DNA of 64,000 nt. It comes from Centrapalus pauciflorus (taxonomy: Eukaryota; Streptophyta; Magnoliopsida; Asterales; Asteraceae). The notes under the pieces were generated by a model. It made no database searches. It was not told the DNA's origin and saw only the letters and a program-made list of their open reading frames with translations. The translations under genes and the position numbers were made by a program. The stretch's first letter is position 1. Every line of letters starts with the position of its first letter. This document shows, piece by piece, positions 10,341-22,100 of this stretch. The stretch is taken from assembly GCA_020465985.1 (NCBI GenBank), contig JAANYP010007193.1, forward strand, positions 1 to 64,000. Direction: 5' to 3'.

Positions 10341-10884
10341 CTAAAGAGTGTTCGTCGTGTTCATACAAACATTCTTGGTTTCTTGACGATTTTACTGGAA
10401 AAATCACGTTTTTGAAGTTTTTCTGAGTTCTACAAGCAAGGTAACAGGGAAAAATTCACATTAGTTCAAGCTTTTCAGTCGAAATTAGTGTTTTAGCCAT
10501 AAAAACACTGATTTAATCTGAAATTTTAAAAAAATCAAATTTTTGGCCGTTTCTCGCACTTGTCAGAATACGCTCCTCTCGAAGTTAATTTAGGGCTTCA
10601 TTCAAATTTGTCAGAATTTGCCAGAATTTGTCAGATTCGAATTTGTCAAAAATTTAGGGTTTATTCGAACTTGCCAGAGGTTCGAACTTGTCAGAAATTC
10701 CTAGGGTTTTCTCGAACTTGCAGTCATTCGAACTTGTTGAGTTCGAACTTAAAGAAATTCGAATTTAATTTTCAAACGAATTTAAAATTAAATTAATTCG
10801 AACTTACCTAAGTTCGAAGGGTTTATTTTAAATTGATTTTTAAATTAAATTGTTTAAGTTCGAAAACAAAAAAGTTTAGAAAGA
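10341..10884 (+). other. Untranslated leader of element A, rich in TTCGAACTTG words
   Basis: There is no coding frame. From about 10600 the words TTCGAACTTG and AATTCGAACTTA recur many times. The same words fill the ORF3 upstream region (18360-19050). Confidence 0.75.
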
Positions 10885-13754
10885 ATGTCGAGTTTGCAAA
10901 AAATCATAGAAATGGACCACGAGGTAGGCAAAGCAAATTCTCCGCCAAAGCTAATGAAACTGGAGGACTACTATTGGTGGAAGGATAGGTTTGCTGATTT
11001 TGCTCGATTCAACGACATGCGTATGTGGATTTGCATCGATGAGGGATATATTCCTGCTACGCAAGAGTTAGAGGACCGACAAAGAGTCTTAACTTATCAG
11101 AATATGAAAGACGATGACAAGAAAGTTTATGAGGCCGAGAACCGAGCTTTCTCAATCATCAGGATGGCGTTACCTCAAGAAATTCTACACACTTTAAGAA
11201 ATCATAGGACTTCTAAAGAGCTATAGGATGCTCTAGAGAAGAGGTGTGAGGGAAATCCAAGGGTTCGCAAGGGTAGAACTGAGATGCTGAGACAACAATT
11301 TGCTATCTTCAAGGCGTTGAAGAATGAGATGTTGGATGAGACAATCACTAGATTCTATCACCTTTTAGCTGAGGTTGACAATCACAATGTCGATTATCAA
11401 GAGACTGAGAAGATAGAAAAGCTTCTAGATGCTTTACCGGCGAAGTGGGAGACGTACACATCGTTAATAAAGCATGATCAAGAGAAGTTTGAGACTCTCA
11501 CTCTTGAAGGTGTAATAGGAACGCTGAAGGCTTATAACTTCAAGTTACAGAAGAAAGAACGGGAGTTTGAACAGGTTCAAGATCCAGTAATGTATTTTGG
11601 AAAGTCAAAACCGTCAATTACCGGTGAACTGAAGTCGGGGGCCACAGCATTCTTCTCAAGAGAAGAATCCATTCTAGTGGAGACAGAGAAGTCTAGCAGC
11701 AGGGCTTTCTTAGGGTTTTCCAAACCAGAAGAAAAACCAACCAATTCAGCGTCTACGTCTCAAGGATACACAAAGATGCCAATGAGCACAAAATCGCATG
11801 AAGATCATCTGAATCTTTTAGCTTAGTTTGTCGCAGCATACGGTAATTGTGTTAAGGGAAGATAAACGATCCTGCTTTATAGGAAGAAGACTACGATCAG
11901 GTAGATCCTGATGACTTGGAAGAAATGGACCTACAATGGCAACTGGCCATGGTGACTCAAAGGGTCAAGCGGTTCATGAAGAGAACTGGGAGAAATCTGA
12001 ACGTAGGCAATAGCAAGGTTGGCTTTGACAGAACAAAAGTTATGTGTTACAATTGCCAAGGATTGGGACACTTTGCAAGAGAGTGTCAAAGACCCAAAGT
12101 AGAGAACTATTAGAATCAGACTCAAGGGAGATATCAATCTGGTGGTTTTAGGAATCAAGCATCCATTGCTGGTCTGTTAACCAATCTATCATCTAACAGA
12201 CAGCTTGATGGTACTTATGATTGGAGTACTTATCCGGAGTCGAATACTAGAGCCTTTATGGCTGAAGTAACTGAGACTGAGGATGACAGAGCTGAAGAAG
12301 TTGCAGAGGACACCAAGCAGACAGATACAAATCCTTTGTTGGTGGAAAAGTCAGAGGAGCAGTCCATTCTGGAGTTTGCTGCTCAAATGGCTAACGTGGA
12401 ATCGGACAACAAAAAGGTAACTCTCAACTTTTCTACTTTCCATGATTTATCTGTTTTAAGTGCTACTTTAAATGATAGGTTAAACTTAGTACTAGAAACA
12501 CATAACAACTTAACTACTAAGATCCAATCGTTAAAATCAGATAATGCTAGTCTTTTAGATATTAAGGAAGATCTAAGGAATAAGCTGAAAGCAGATGCTC
12601 AGGATGTCATAGTTCTAAAAGACAAATTAAGTGAACAATGTGTCAGGATAGAACTTATGCATGAGCATGCTGAAGCTTTAACCAAAGAACTTACCATTAA
12701 GGATGTAGAACTAGCAGAATCTACAGTTAAAGTTGCTGAGGTAAATAGTAAGCCTGAAAAGTTTAGGAACTCTTCTCTAAACCTAGGTAAGATCTTAGAA
12801 GCTCAACGGCAGTCTAAGAAACCAGTGGGATTAGGTTATCAAGAGAGTCCTCCACCTTTCAACAACAACTACATGCCTAAACCTCAGGATAAAACCGATG
12901 AACTGGTCGAATCATAGGTTGCAACTGGAACTGAATCTGATAAGGATAAGTCAACTAAGGTACCCAACACGACCTCTAAGATTAAGAAAGTCAAGTTTGT
13001 GCAGTCTACTAGTGACACTATACTAGGAGAAGCTAAACCTGAAATTAATAATCAACAAGAGGAAGTGATCACTGTAGTTGAATCTAATGAAAATGACTCT
13101 AGTGAGACACCTAAATCAAAGGGTACATATAAAAAGCCGATTGATAAGATGTCATGCTTTAGATATCATGAAAAGGGACATGTTGCATCTAGCTGTCCTT
13201 ATAAGAAAGTAGAGTCTACACCTTCCAAACCAGAGTCTAGACCTACTGTAGGAAAGCCAGATCAATCGAGAACAGTTCCTAGTATTGCTAGCACCAGTGG
13301 TTCTCAAAATACTGAGAAAAATGTGATTGCAACACCTAGGATAGCTGTTAAAAATGTACCTGTGTCGGTTAGGCAGAATGAGGTGGTTAGGACTAATTCT
13401 CCAAATAGAGTCCCTAATCAGTTTAGACCTGGACCACCACAAGCCTATAGGAGTACAACACCTAGAAGGACTTACACTCCAGTTAGGTCTCATACTCCTC
13501 AAAGACAACAAACACCAGGTAGAGCCCAGGGATATCAAAATGAAATGAATTATAATAGAAACTATTCAAGGGCTCAACAGCAAATGCCAAGCCAAAGGCC
13601 AAGAGTGGATCTTAATCACTCAGCACCACAACAGGTTCTCAATCAAAAACCCAAGTGACCTGAAAGGAGAGATGGGTATTTGAAGGAGTTCACATATGTG
13701 GATGAGAATGGTATTACCAAGTCAGTCATGGTTTGGGTTCCCCGTGATAAGTAA
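10885..13754 (+). pseudogene. gag of element A
   Basis: Capsid-type Gag that would package element RNA. The start ATG at 10885 opens MSSLQKIIEMDHEVG. A UBN2/copia-type Gag domain spans 10930-11560 (WWKDRFADFARF, LLDALPAKWETY). A canonical zinc knuckle follows at 12044-12087 ([15 protein letters not shown]), then an acidic/coiled-coil region (12258-12800), a second knuckle at about 13152 whose second Cys is Tyr (CFRYHEKGHVASSC; element C has the Cys), and a basic Pro/Arg-rich tail. Breaks: TAG at 11224 (from TGG), TAG at 11824, a one-base deletion near 11865, TAG at 12111 (CAG in element C), TAG near 12915, TGA at 13656. It ends at TAA 13752, in the same frame as pol. Confidence 0.88.
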
Positions 13755-16700
13755 CTTGTTTTCTTTCATGTGCAGGAGCTAACTACAGGTCTAAACAACA
13801 AATGGTTCATTGACAGTGGTTGCTCTCGTCACATGACTGGGGAAATGAGTCTACTCACAGACTTCAAGGGAGGGAACAAGGGATTCGTATCATTCGCTGG
13901 GAACAAGGGAGGTAATATCACTGGAACTGGATTGGTCACTAATGGGACAATCGCACTTGATCAAGTTTACCATGTTGATAAACTTGATCACAATCTCATT
14001 AGTGTATCTCAGATCTGTGATAAGAAGAATTCAGTAATTTTTATTGAAACTGACGCGTTAGTGCTAAAGCCGGGATTCAAAATACCTGAAGAGTGGATCA
14101 TGTTGAGAGCTCCAAGGAATAATGACCTGTACATGTTGGATATGAATGTATCAGACTCTTCGATGGGAACAATTTGTCTACTATCCAAAGCTTCAGAATC
14201 CGAATCTATTCTATGGCACAGACGCATGACACACCTGCACCTAAGGAAAATGAACTACATTACTAAACATGGTCTGGTGCAAGGTGTTCCACTGAAGAGT
14301 TTTCAGTTCGATGACAAGTGTGTCCCGTGCAAGAAAGGAAAACAACACAAGAAGTCACACAAGTCAAAGATTCAGAACTCGATAGCTTCCACCTTCGATT
14401 TGCTGCATATGGATCTCTTCGGTCTTATCAACAAAAGGAGCATAGGTGGTAGTTGGTATTGCTTAGTTATCACTGATATTACTCACGTTTCTCTTGGGTT
14501 TTCTTTTTAGGTACAAAGGATGAAACAGCTGGAAAGCTGATTGGGTTCTTAGACCAAGTCGAGAACTCACACGAGACAAGGGTAAAACGTATCAGGAGTG
14601 ATAACGGAACTGAATTTAAATAGACATAAATTAGTGTATATTGCCTAACCAAAGGCATAGTGCATCAATGTAGTGCACCTTATGAGCCACGACAAAATGA
14701 GGTGGCAGAACGTAAGAACAAGACTTTGATTGAGGCAGCAAGGACCATGCTCTCGGATTCAAAGCTTCCTACCATGTTTTGGGGGGAGGCAGTGAATACC
14801 GCGTGTTATGTTTTAAATCGGGTCCTTACTGTCAAATCATTGAACAAAACCTATTATGAAGTTCTGAATAAAAGACCACCAAATTTAACTGGCTTTGAAC
14901 CGTTTGGTGTACCGTGTACTTTACTGAAAACAAAACATCAACCTAAGTTTGGTGTAAAGGCTGACGAAGGATACTTCCTAGGTTATGTTCCTAACTCACC
15001 AAACAAAACGGTTTTTAACAAGTTATTCACATGAACCCCAAACTGGTCCTGAATGGTTATTTGATTATAACTCTTTGTTTGAATCATTTAACATACCGTT
15101 TAGTGGAAATGCAGGTACAGTGGAAAATGACTTCTCATCATTAAATCTTAATGACGAGTACCAGGGTTTTCCAAATTCAAGCATTCCATCAACGTCTGAG
15201 CCTACAACGACAGAAGATGGGTCTCCAACAGAGAATGAACCTAAATTACCTACGAATGAGAATCAGACGAATAATTCTAACCCCGAGGACAATGATCACG
15301 AGGAAGAGAATATACCGTCTGAAGTCAGACCCCCGTTAGTTGAAATAGGATCAAACTTAGGAGAGAATCTTTAGGTCGATGAGATTGAGACATCAAGGAT
15401 AAACAAGGATCATCCAATTGAGAATATCATAGGGAATCCGAATACCGGTGTGAGAACTAGGAGTAGTGTGAATAATAACACGGTGATGTTATCGATGATC
15501 AACGACTCCGAGGCGTTTCACACGTGTCTATACTCGTGTTTTATCTCACAAGTAGAGCCGAAAAACGTGCAGATGGCACTGAAAGACAATTCTTGGGTTG
15601 AAGCCATGCAAGAGGAACTGTCACAGTTCAGAAAGCTTGAAGTATGGGAGTTAGTGCCATTACCTCGAGGAGAAGTTGCTATAGGGACTAAATGGGTCTT
15701 TAAGTGCAAAAGGGATGATCGGGGTATAGTTACTCGCAACAAGGCAAGATTCGTAGTAAAAGGGTTCAACCAGGAAGAGGGAATTGATTATAACGAAGTG
15801 TTTGCACCAGTGGCGAGGCTCGAGGCAATTCAGTTATTTCTGGCTTTCGTATCCTTCAAAGGGTTTAAGGTATATCAACTCGACGTCAAGAGTGCATTCT
15901 TGTACGACAAGGTGAAGGAATTGGTGTACGTCGAACAACCGCCAGGGTTTACTGATCTAAAGTATCCCGACAGAGTATATCGACTTGATAAGGCTCTGTA
16001 TGGATTGCATCAGGCACCAAGGGCTTGGTATGAGACGCTATCAACTCATCTTTTGGACAATGGGTTTGAGAGAGGGAGAATTGATAGTACGTTGTTCGTG
16101 AAAAGAAAAGGAGAAGATTTTATCTTAGTACAAGTGTACGTGGACGACATCATTTTCGGGTCTTTTAACGAACAGATGTGCAAAGACTTTTAAAAGGTCA
16201 TGAAGTTGAAGTTTGAGATGAGTGCTATGGGAGAGCTAAACTTCTTTCTCGGTTTGCAAGTTGAACAAAGGAAAGAAGGAATGTTTATCCATCAGACGAA
16301 GTATGTGTATTACATTTTGGAGCGCTTCGGGATGGAAGGAACAAAGCTGACCGCACACTTTAGTACTCCGATTCAAGTGAATCACAATCTCGGACCGTGT
16401 ACAGAAAGTGACACTGATGTGGATCCGAGTTTATATCGGGCCATGATCGGGTCACTCATGTATTTAACTGCTTCTAGACCTTACATTATGTTTGTTGTGT
16501 GTATTTGTGCTAGGTTTCAAACAAATCCAAAGGAGATGCATATGAAAGCCGTGAAGCGAATTCTGAGACACCTGAAGTCGAAACCGAAGCTGGGACTTTG
16601 GTATCATGCTGATAGAGATATGGAATTGGAGGCATACACGGACTATGACTATGGTGGATGTAGCTTGAACCGGAAATCCACAAATGGAGGTTGTCAGTTA

Positions 16701-17093
16701 CTTGGAGGGAGGCTCGTATCCTGGCAATGCAAGAAACAAACTTCGGTAGCCGTATCAACGTGCGAGGCCGAGTATGTAGCTGCAGGTAGTTGCTGTTCAC
16801 AGGTTTTGTGGATCCAACAACAATTGCAGGATTATGGTTTGACTTATACTCATACTCCCATCAGGATAGACAATCAGTCAACAACTGCTATAACAAATTA
16901 TCTAGTTAAAAACAGTAAAACAAAGCACATAGACATAAGACATCATTTCATACTTGATTGTGCTGAAAAGAATTTGATAAAGCTGGTAAAAGTCGCAACG
17001 GAAGACAAAAATGCAGACTTATTCACAAAAGCATTTGATAAGTCACGCTTTGAGTTGTTAGTTCAACTAAATGGCATGCGTAATCCAGAGTAA
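13755..17093 (+). pseudogene. pol of element A (protease, integrase, RT, RNase H)
   Basis: Copia-order polyprotein. Protease: WFIDSGCSRHMTG (about 13800). Integrase: zinc-binding LWHRRMTHLHL with CVPCKKGKQ (14210-14340), then DLLHMDLFG, RSDNGTEF (14600) and the catalytic-Glu region near 14690. RT: IGTKWVFKCKRD, KARFVVKGFNQEEG and an intact catalytic YVDDIIFGS (about 16137). RNase H: TDYDYGGCSLNRKS, CEAEYVAAGSC and a DNQST segment (16640-16890). It ends GMRNPE. Breaks: frameshift near 14480; TAG and a further change after RSDNGTEFK at 14620; a deletion of about 40 bases near 15020 relative to element C; TAG at 15373; TAA at 16191. RT-RNase H (15450-17093) is nearly open. Confidence 0.93.
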
Positions 17094-18449
17094 CTTGACC
17101 TTAGTAGCTATTCTTTCTTTTTATAGTAAGTTATTAGTTTAGTTTATCAGCTTATTTTTCTTAAAAGTGAAAAACAAAAGGAAAAAAGACAGAATACCAT
17201 AAAAATTTCAAAAAAGGAGAATATAAAAAAAAAATGAGTTAAGTCTTAGAATCATAGGTCCAAAGTGATAAAAATTAGCACCATCTAAACAAACTCTAAG
17301 CATTGAGCTTTCACACATAATGCACCATAAGTTCTAAGTGATATACACACTCTTCTCTGATATGTTGGTAGGCATAATGCATGAAGGGAATCCTAACAGC
17401 TAATAAAATAATCAAGAAAATGTCATATGTGTAAATAACTTAGATGTATGACCAAAAGGTCTTAATTTCTATGTTAGAGACATACAGACAATGATTATAA
17501 ATGAGGTAGGCAAATTTTTCTGGGAGATGTATAGCAACATCAAAATACATCTTAAACAAAGAAAGAAAAAGGTTTGAAAAGAAAAGGAAGTCAAAATAAG
17601 TCGCTTTGTTGTACGTGAGTACAGACCTGTCACCTCTGTTTTGACTTAAGCTAGCAAGATAAGTCGCTTTGTTGTACGTGAGTACAAACCTGTCACCGCT
17701 GTCTTGCTAACATAAGAGGAACTTTAAGACAAACTAAGAAACTCTGTTGTATGTAAATACAGAACGGTGTCCGACATTTGCCTTTTAAAGAAAATTTGCA
17801 ATACCAAAAAGTTATAATCATTGTGTGTCTGCCTTGATCATAGAAGTATATCTAAGTATGGGATACGTAAGGCAGTTTCTTGATAAATAAAAAGGCCAAC
17901 GACATTTCCAAAGTGTTGAATGTATAAAGGGAAAAATATACCGACAATCGACTTGAATTGTATATCACGACAAACAACCAAAGGAATAAAAATTCCTAAG
18001 TGTGAAAGTGAAATACTGAAAGTGCGTTTGACACCGCTATTTGATTGAACCTTCTTTGACTATCTCGCAAAAATATTCTTTCAGTATAAATTTTATCTTT
18101 AAAGTATTTTTGAGTTAATTTAATTTAATTTAATTTAATTTTTAGTTTATCTTTTTTAAATTTCATTTAATTTAATTTCATTATATTTTATTTTATCTTA
18201 AGTTTTATTAAATAGGAAAAAGGTCAACGTTACTAGGATGCATTTTTAGTTGGAGATACAAAAGTGCGTGAAAATTTGTTGCTTAGTGTGAATATACGGC
18301 AAAGTTGAAAAAATCCCGTTAAGTGAAAAAGTTGGATTTTATTCAAGAATTTTTAAAATTTTCAATCAAGTTCGAACATCAAACAAGTTCGAATGTACAT
18401 TCGAACTTGTTGCAAGTTCAAACTTGACCTAAGTTCGAAGGTGGTTGGA
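17094..18449 (+). other. Spacer between pol and the ORF3 promoter
   Basis: Non-coding but conserved in element B. It holds a tandem 63-bp duplication (17596-17708), a block of TTTAA pentamers (18115-18210), and from about 18365 a set of TTCGAACTT words leading up to the TATA box. Element C lost the first part of it through a deletion. Confidence 0.75.
17596..17708 (+). repeat. Two tandem 63-bp units with GTAC-GTGA-GTAC hairpin core
   Basis: Each unit opens ATAAGTCGCTTTGTTGTACG and continues to TGTCACC. The units start at 17596 and 17659, and a degenerate third copy lies at about 17739-17775. Element B carries the matching pair on the minus strand (45742-45853). The word GTACGTGAGTAC can fold on itself. 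A role in RNA structure or promoter activity is inference. Confidence 0.75.
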
Positions 18450-18459
18450 TATAAATAGG
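18450..18459 (+). promoter_or_regulatory. TATA box proposed for ORF3 (element A)
   Basis: TATAAATAGG followed by TCAACAGTG. The same box and downstream bases occur at the same place in B (45001-45010, minus), C (54898-54907) and D (60577-60586), in spacer that is otherwise strongly diverged. A start site some 30 bp downstream would be expected. Confidence 0.6.
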
Positions 18460-18637
18460 TCAACAGTGCCTCATTCAATGCACTTTCCTTCGAACTTATC
18501 CTCTCGAATTTGTCAGGGCGATTTCGAACTTATCTTCGAACTTATCGAAATTCGATTTTGTTCCCTATTCCTCGAAGTTTGCTACTGTTTCTCGAACATA
18601 TATACACATTTAGGTGTATTGAACAATCCAATACTAA

Positions 18638-19100
18638 GTAAGTGTTAGTTTAGGATATGTTTGTGGCTAAAATCAACCATTTTTGAGTTTTGTGTCATTT
18701 AAAACTAGGTGACTTTAAATCTCAAGTTTTAAAAACAAAAATTTAAAATTAAAGATACATAACCTTGATTAGAACCTATCAGGACTAGATTCTACAATTA
18801 ATCAAGTCAAATAGGGTTAAAATCAGGATTTTAAAGTTAAAAGTGACCGACTTCGAACTTGTTCTTCAGGTTCGAACTTGTCAGGACTTCGAACTTGTCA
18901 AAATATCTATAAGTTCGAAGTCAGACATGTCCGAATGGATTTCTCGAACTTAATTAAGTTCGAATGTTTTAAAGTCTCGAATTTGTGTAAGTTCGGATGT
19001 GTTGAACTTCGAACTTAATCAAGTTCGAAGTTATACAAGTTCGAATAACACAAATTTGTTTTTCAATTAATTTCTAACTTTCTTATGAATTTGTGTGCAG
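18638..19100 (+). other. Proposed 5'-UTR intron of ORF3 (element A)
   Basis: The donor ACTAA|GTAAGTG is at 18638. A branch-site-like CTAAC is at 19074-19078. The acceptor TTGTGTGCAG ends at 19100, two bases before the ORF3 ATG. B and C keep equivalent donor and acceptor. D keeps the acceptor only. Length 463 bp, ordinary for a plant intron. Confidence 0.55.
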
Positions 19101-19102
19101 AT

Positions 19103-22100
19103 ATGGGTGACCGTGCATTCTTCAATAAGCATAATATGGTAATGGCTGTTGATCTCCAGCTGCCGAAAGCTCAGCCATATCGCCAAGTGTTAGAGTTTTT
19201 GATCCATTCCAGGGTGTCTTATGCGCTAACGCACAATCTACCCATCATTCTCACATATGTTAGGCAATTTTGGCAACATCTACAAGTGGACTGCTCAGTG
19301 ACCCCTACCGTTTTGCGTACAAGAGTAGGTGGACATCCGATTGCTTTCTCTGCAGATCTTCTTCGCCAAATCCTGCAATTAGACACAGAAGATCAGGAAG
19401 CTGGCCCTTCGACTTTCCATTGCCTATAAGGCAAGATGCATTTCTCCGAATGGGTTATGCTCAGGACATAACCAAGGCGTCTTATGTGAAGAGCGGCCTC
19501 ATTGGCCAGTGGAGATATTTGGTCCACGTGATCATGGTGTGCTTTGCGCCAAAGAAAGTAGGTTTCGACACAATGGTGTCAAAATTGTAGTCTGCAATGA
19601 TCTCACTTGTTTACAACAAAGCATTCAGCTTCTCGGAAATGTTCTTCGGGGAGTTTGTTCATCAGATTTCTGCTCCCACCAGAGAAAGGTTTCTCATGTA
19701 CCCTCGCTTCATAATTGACGGGCCGTCGTTGTGACCCGCCAATTTAAACCTTAAATCCACTAATTAGATAGAGAAGTAAGGGTCGAATCCACAGGGAGTG
19801 TGGTCGTAATTAGGATTAGGTTATTAGCCTTATAGTAATAGGTTTATTGAAAGCATTTAAATTGTGAAATCGTGGATTTGAATGAGTTATTTAGACTAAT
19901 GAATTGCTATTGCTTGTAACTAAAATTAAGAACGAAGTAACTAACGAAGAAGATAAACAATCAAGATACGAATAACCATTCACGGAATCACCACGACATA
20001 AGTATTACTCACTATAACTTCATACAATGATCACATAGACATAATCAATTGCGCGACTAAATTAATCAAATGTATTTTAACCAATAACTCTCGGCATAGC
20101 GTATGCAACATTAATACTCGTCTTAATCCCTAAACTAATGGACTTGGCACGAATAATAACACCACTATAAAATATCTTGCTTTTACCAATCACAACACAT
20201 AATAATAATCATAGCCAAATGTTTATCATTTGCATACACATAATAGATCTAGCTCAATACGAATACATCAAAACATAAGAAATTAAAGTAATGTAAACTT
20301 ACCCGTAGCTCCTCCGCAAACGGCTAATGGGATTAGCCGCTCATCGTATGCTCGTCACACTCACGGATCTGAGCCATTGGATAGCTTGTGAACCACCGTC
20401 TTCGTTCCCGTATCGTAGATCCACTCCGGCAGAGCTTCGACACACTTGCACACATGTCGGGTCTCTCTCCAAAGGTGCCCCTCTTCCACTATTTATAGAG
20501 AATCGAAATTAGGGTTTCCAGGGCTGAAAAACGCGTATTGGCACCGCACCAGCGCAGGCCAGGCGTAGGCCTGCACCCCCCTCCCCCCGTGCCCGGATGC
20601 AGCTAGGGTTTAGCTGGCGTGTGCTGGAACGTATCTGGACAGGTTGGGCGCCGTGTGGAGCGCAGGGCAGCGCAGGCCTGCGCCCCCCTCAATCCAGTTT
20701 GCTCTAAATTCTCTCGGATTGCTTCTTTTTATCATCTTGGCCCTTAAATACAAACTTGGAGTAATAATATGGATTTTACGAAGTATCGGTGCATAAAATG
20801 ATCATAAAATGACTCAAAAATCGTATAAATTATAGACTTATCAATAATGATGATCATTCACCATTTCTTGCCAGACCTGCCAATGCTTCCAGAGCAGACT
20901 GGCGTTGCCATTAGAGATAAGCGGATATTTGCCGACTGCCAGTCCTACAATGCTCGAAGGGCTGAGCAAGTTAGGCCACAGGTGGCTCCTCTTTTTGGTG
21001 CCGTTATAGATCTAGACTTTGTTGCTCCTGAAGGGGATGATTGGATTGGTGAAGCACCCCAACAACAACAACAGCAGCAGCAACCTCAACAGCAGCAAGC
21101 ACCGGCTAGGCGCACTCTGGTTGCTAGAACTATTCTCCGTTCCCGATCTACTATAGAAGCTGGTGGGTCATCAACTTCGGCACCACAGCTTGACCAAAGG
21201 GAACAGATGCTGCATGAAATTTTTGATCAAGGAGCAGCGGCACAGGAAAATGTAACCGAACAACTTGTTCAGGATATTTTGGAACCCCCTCAAGATGGAC
21301 GACATATTCAGAGAAATTGACGAATATCAGCCTCCAGTAGCTGAAACTGCAGGCACAACTACACGTGAAGAAGCTGAAGGTCAGGTGGAGACTGCTTCTG
21401 ATTCTGAATCAGAATCTAGCTCAGACAACGAAGATGCTGACGATGTTAATCCAGCAGTTTCAATTGGAACATATGGCTCTAGAGTTGTTGTGAGCCGAAG
21501 AAAGATGTCACGCCCTGCACTTCGTGATGAAGACGAGGGCGACACCGATTTTATTTTAGCAGAAGAAACAACAATTTGCACACAAAAAGGGCAAAAAGAC
21601 AACGCACCAGTCTGGGAGCTCCGTCTACTCCTGCTACTATTCCATCTGCTGTAACTGCCACTCCATCCACATCCACTACAATTCCATCCACTTCCACTCC
21701 ATTCACTGAAAACCAGCAGTTCACGGAGTTGAAAAGCAAGGTAGATTTCCAGACAGTCCAAATATTCCAGCTATCTCAAGCTGTGAATGAATTGCAGCAG
21801 CATAACTCATGGATGGAGTAGGAGAATTCTCAGCTCCATACTAAAGTGGATGCTCAGCGGTCCAAAATTCTCACTCTGCAGACCCTGGTTCAACAAATTA
21901 TGAAAGATCTACAAGCTCAGGGGGAGAGCAGTTGTAGAGAAGATGAGCTAAGGAGAGTGCAAAGAAGAGATTATGATGAAGGAGGCGACCCCAGCATGCA
22001 AAAAGACAGTGAGCTAGTAGATCTTCCACGTGAGACTGCTCAGCAAGCTGAGATTCAGGGGGAGCCTGGACCATCTGGGACAGGAGGAGAAAGTCAGGAT

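Noticed and set aside
13752..13790. A 37-bp intron between gag and pol of element A (GTAACT to TGTGCAG)
   Set aside because: Too short for a plant intron. The in-frame stop is the simpler description.
17596..17708. CRISPR-like or tRNA-like array
   Set aside because: Two tandem copies in a retrotransposon spacer of a plant. No spacers and no tRNA fold.
21058..21105. CAG/CAA repeats in ORF3 as a plain microsatellite
   Set aside because: All four copies keep a Gln-rich stretch at this place with mixed CAA and CAG codons, so it is treated as part of the protein, although length may vary by slippage.
21381..21761. Minus-strand frames antisense to ORF3, also at 56216-57123, 62181-62630 and 63204-63803
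   Set aside because: They mirror the acidic, Ser- and Gln-rich codons of ORF3 and have no support of their own.
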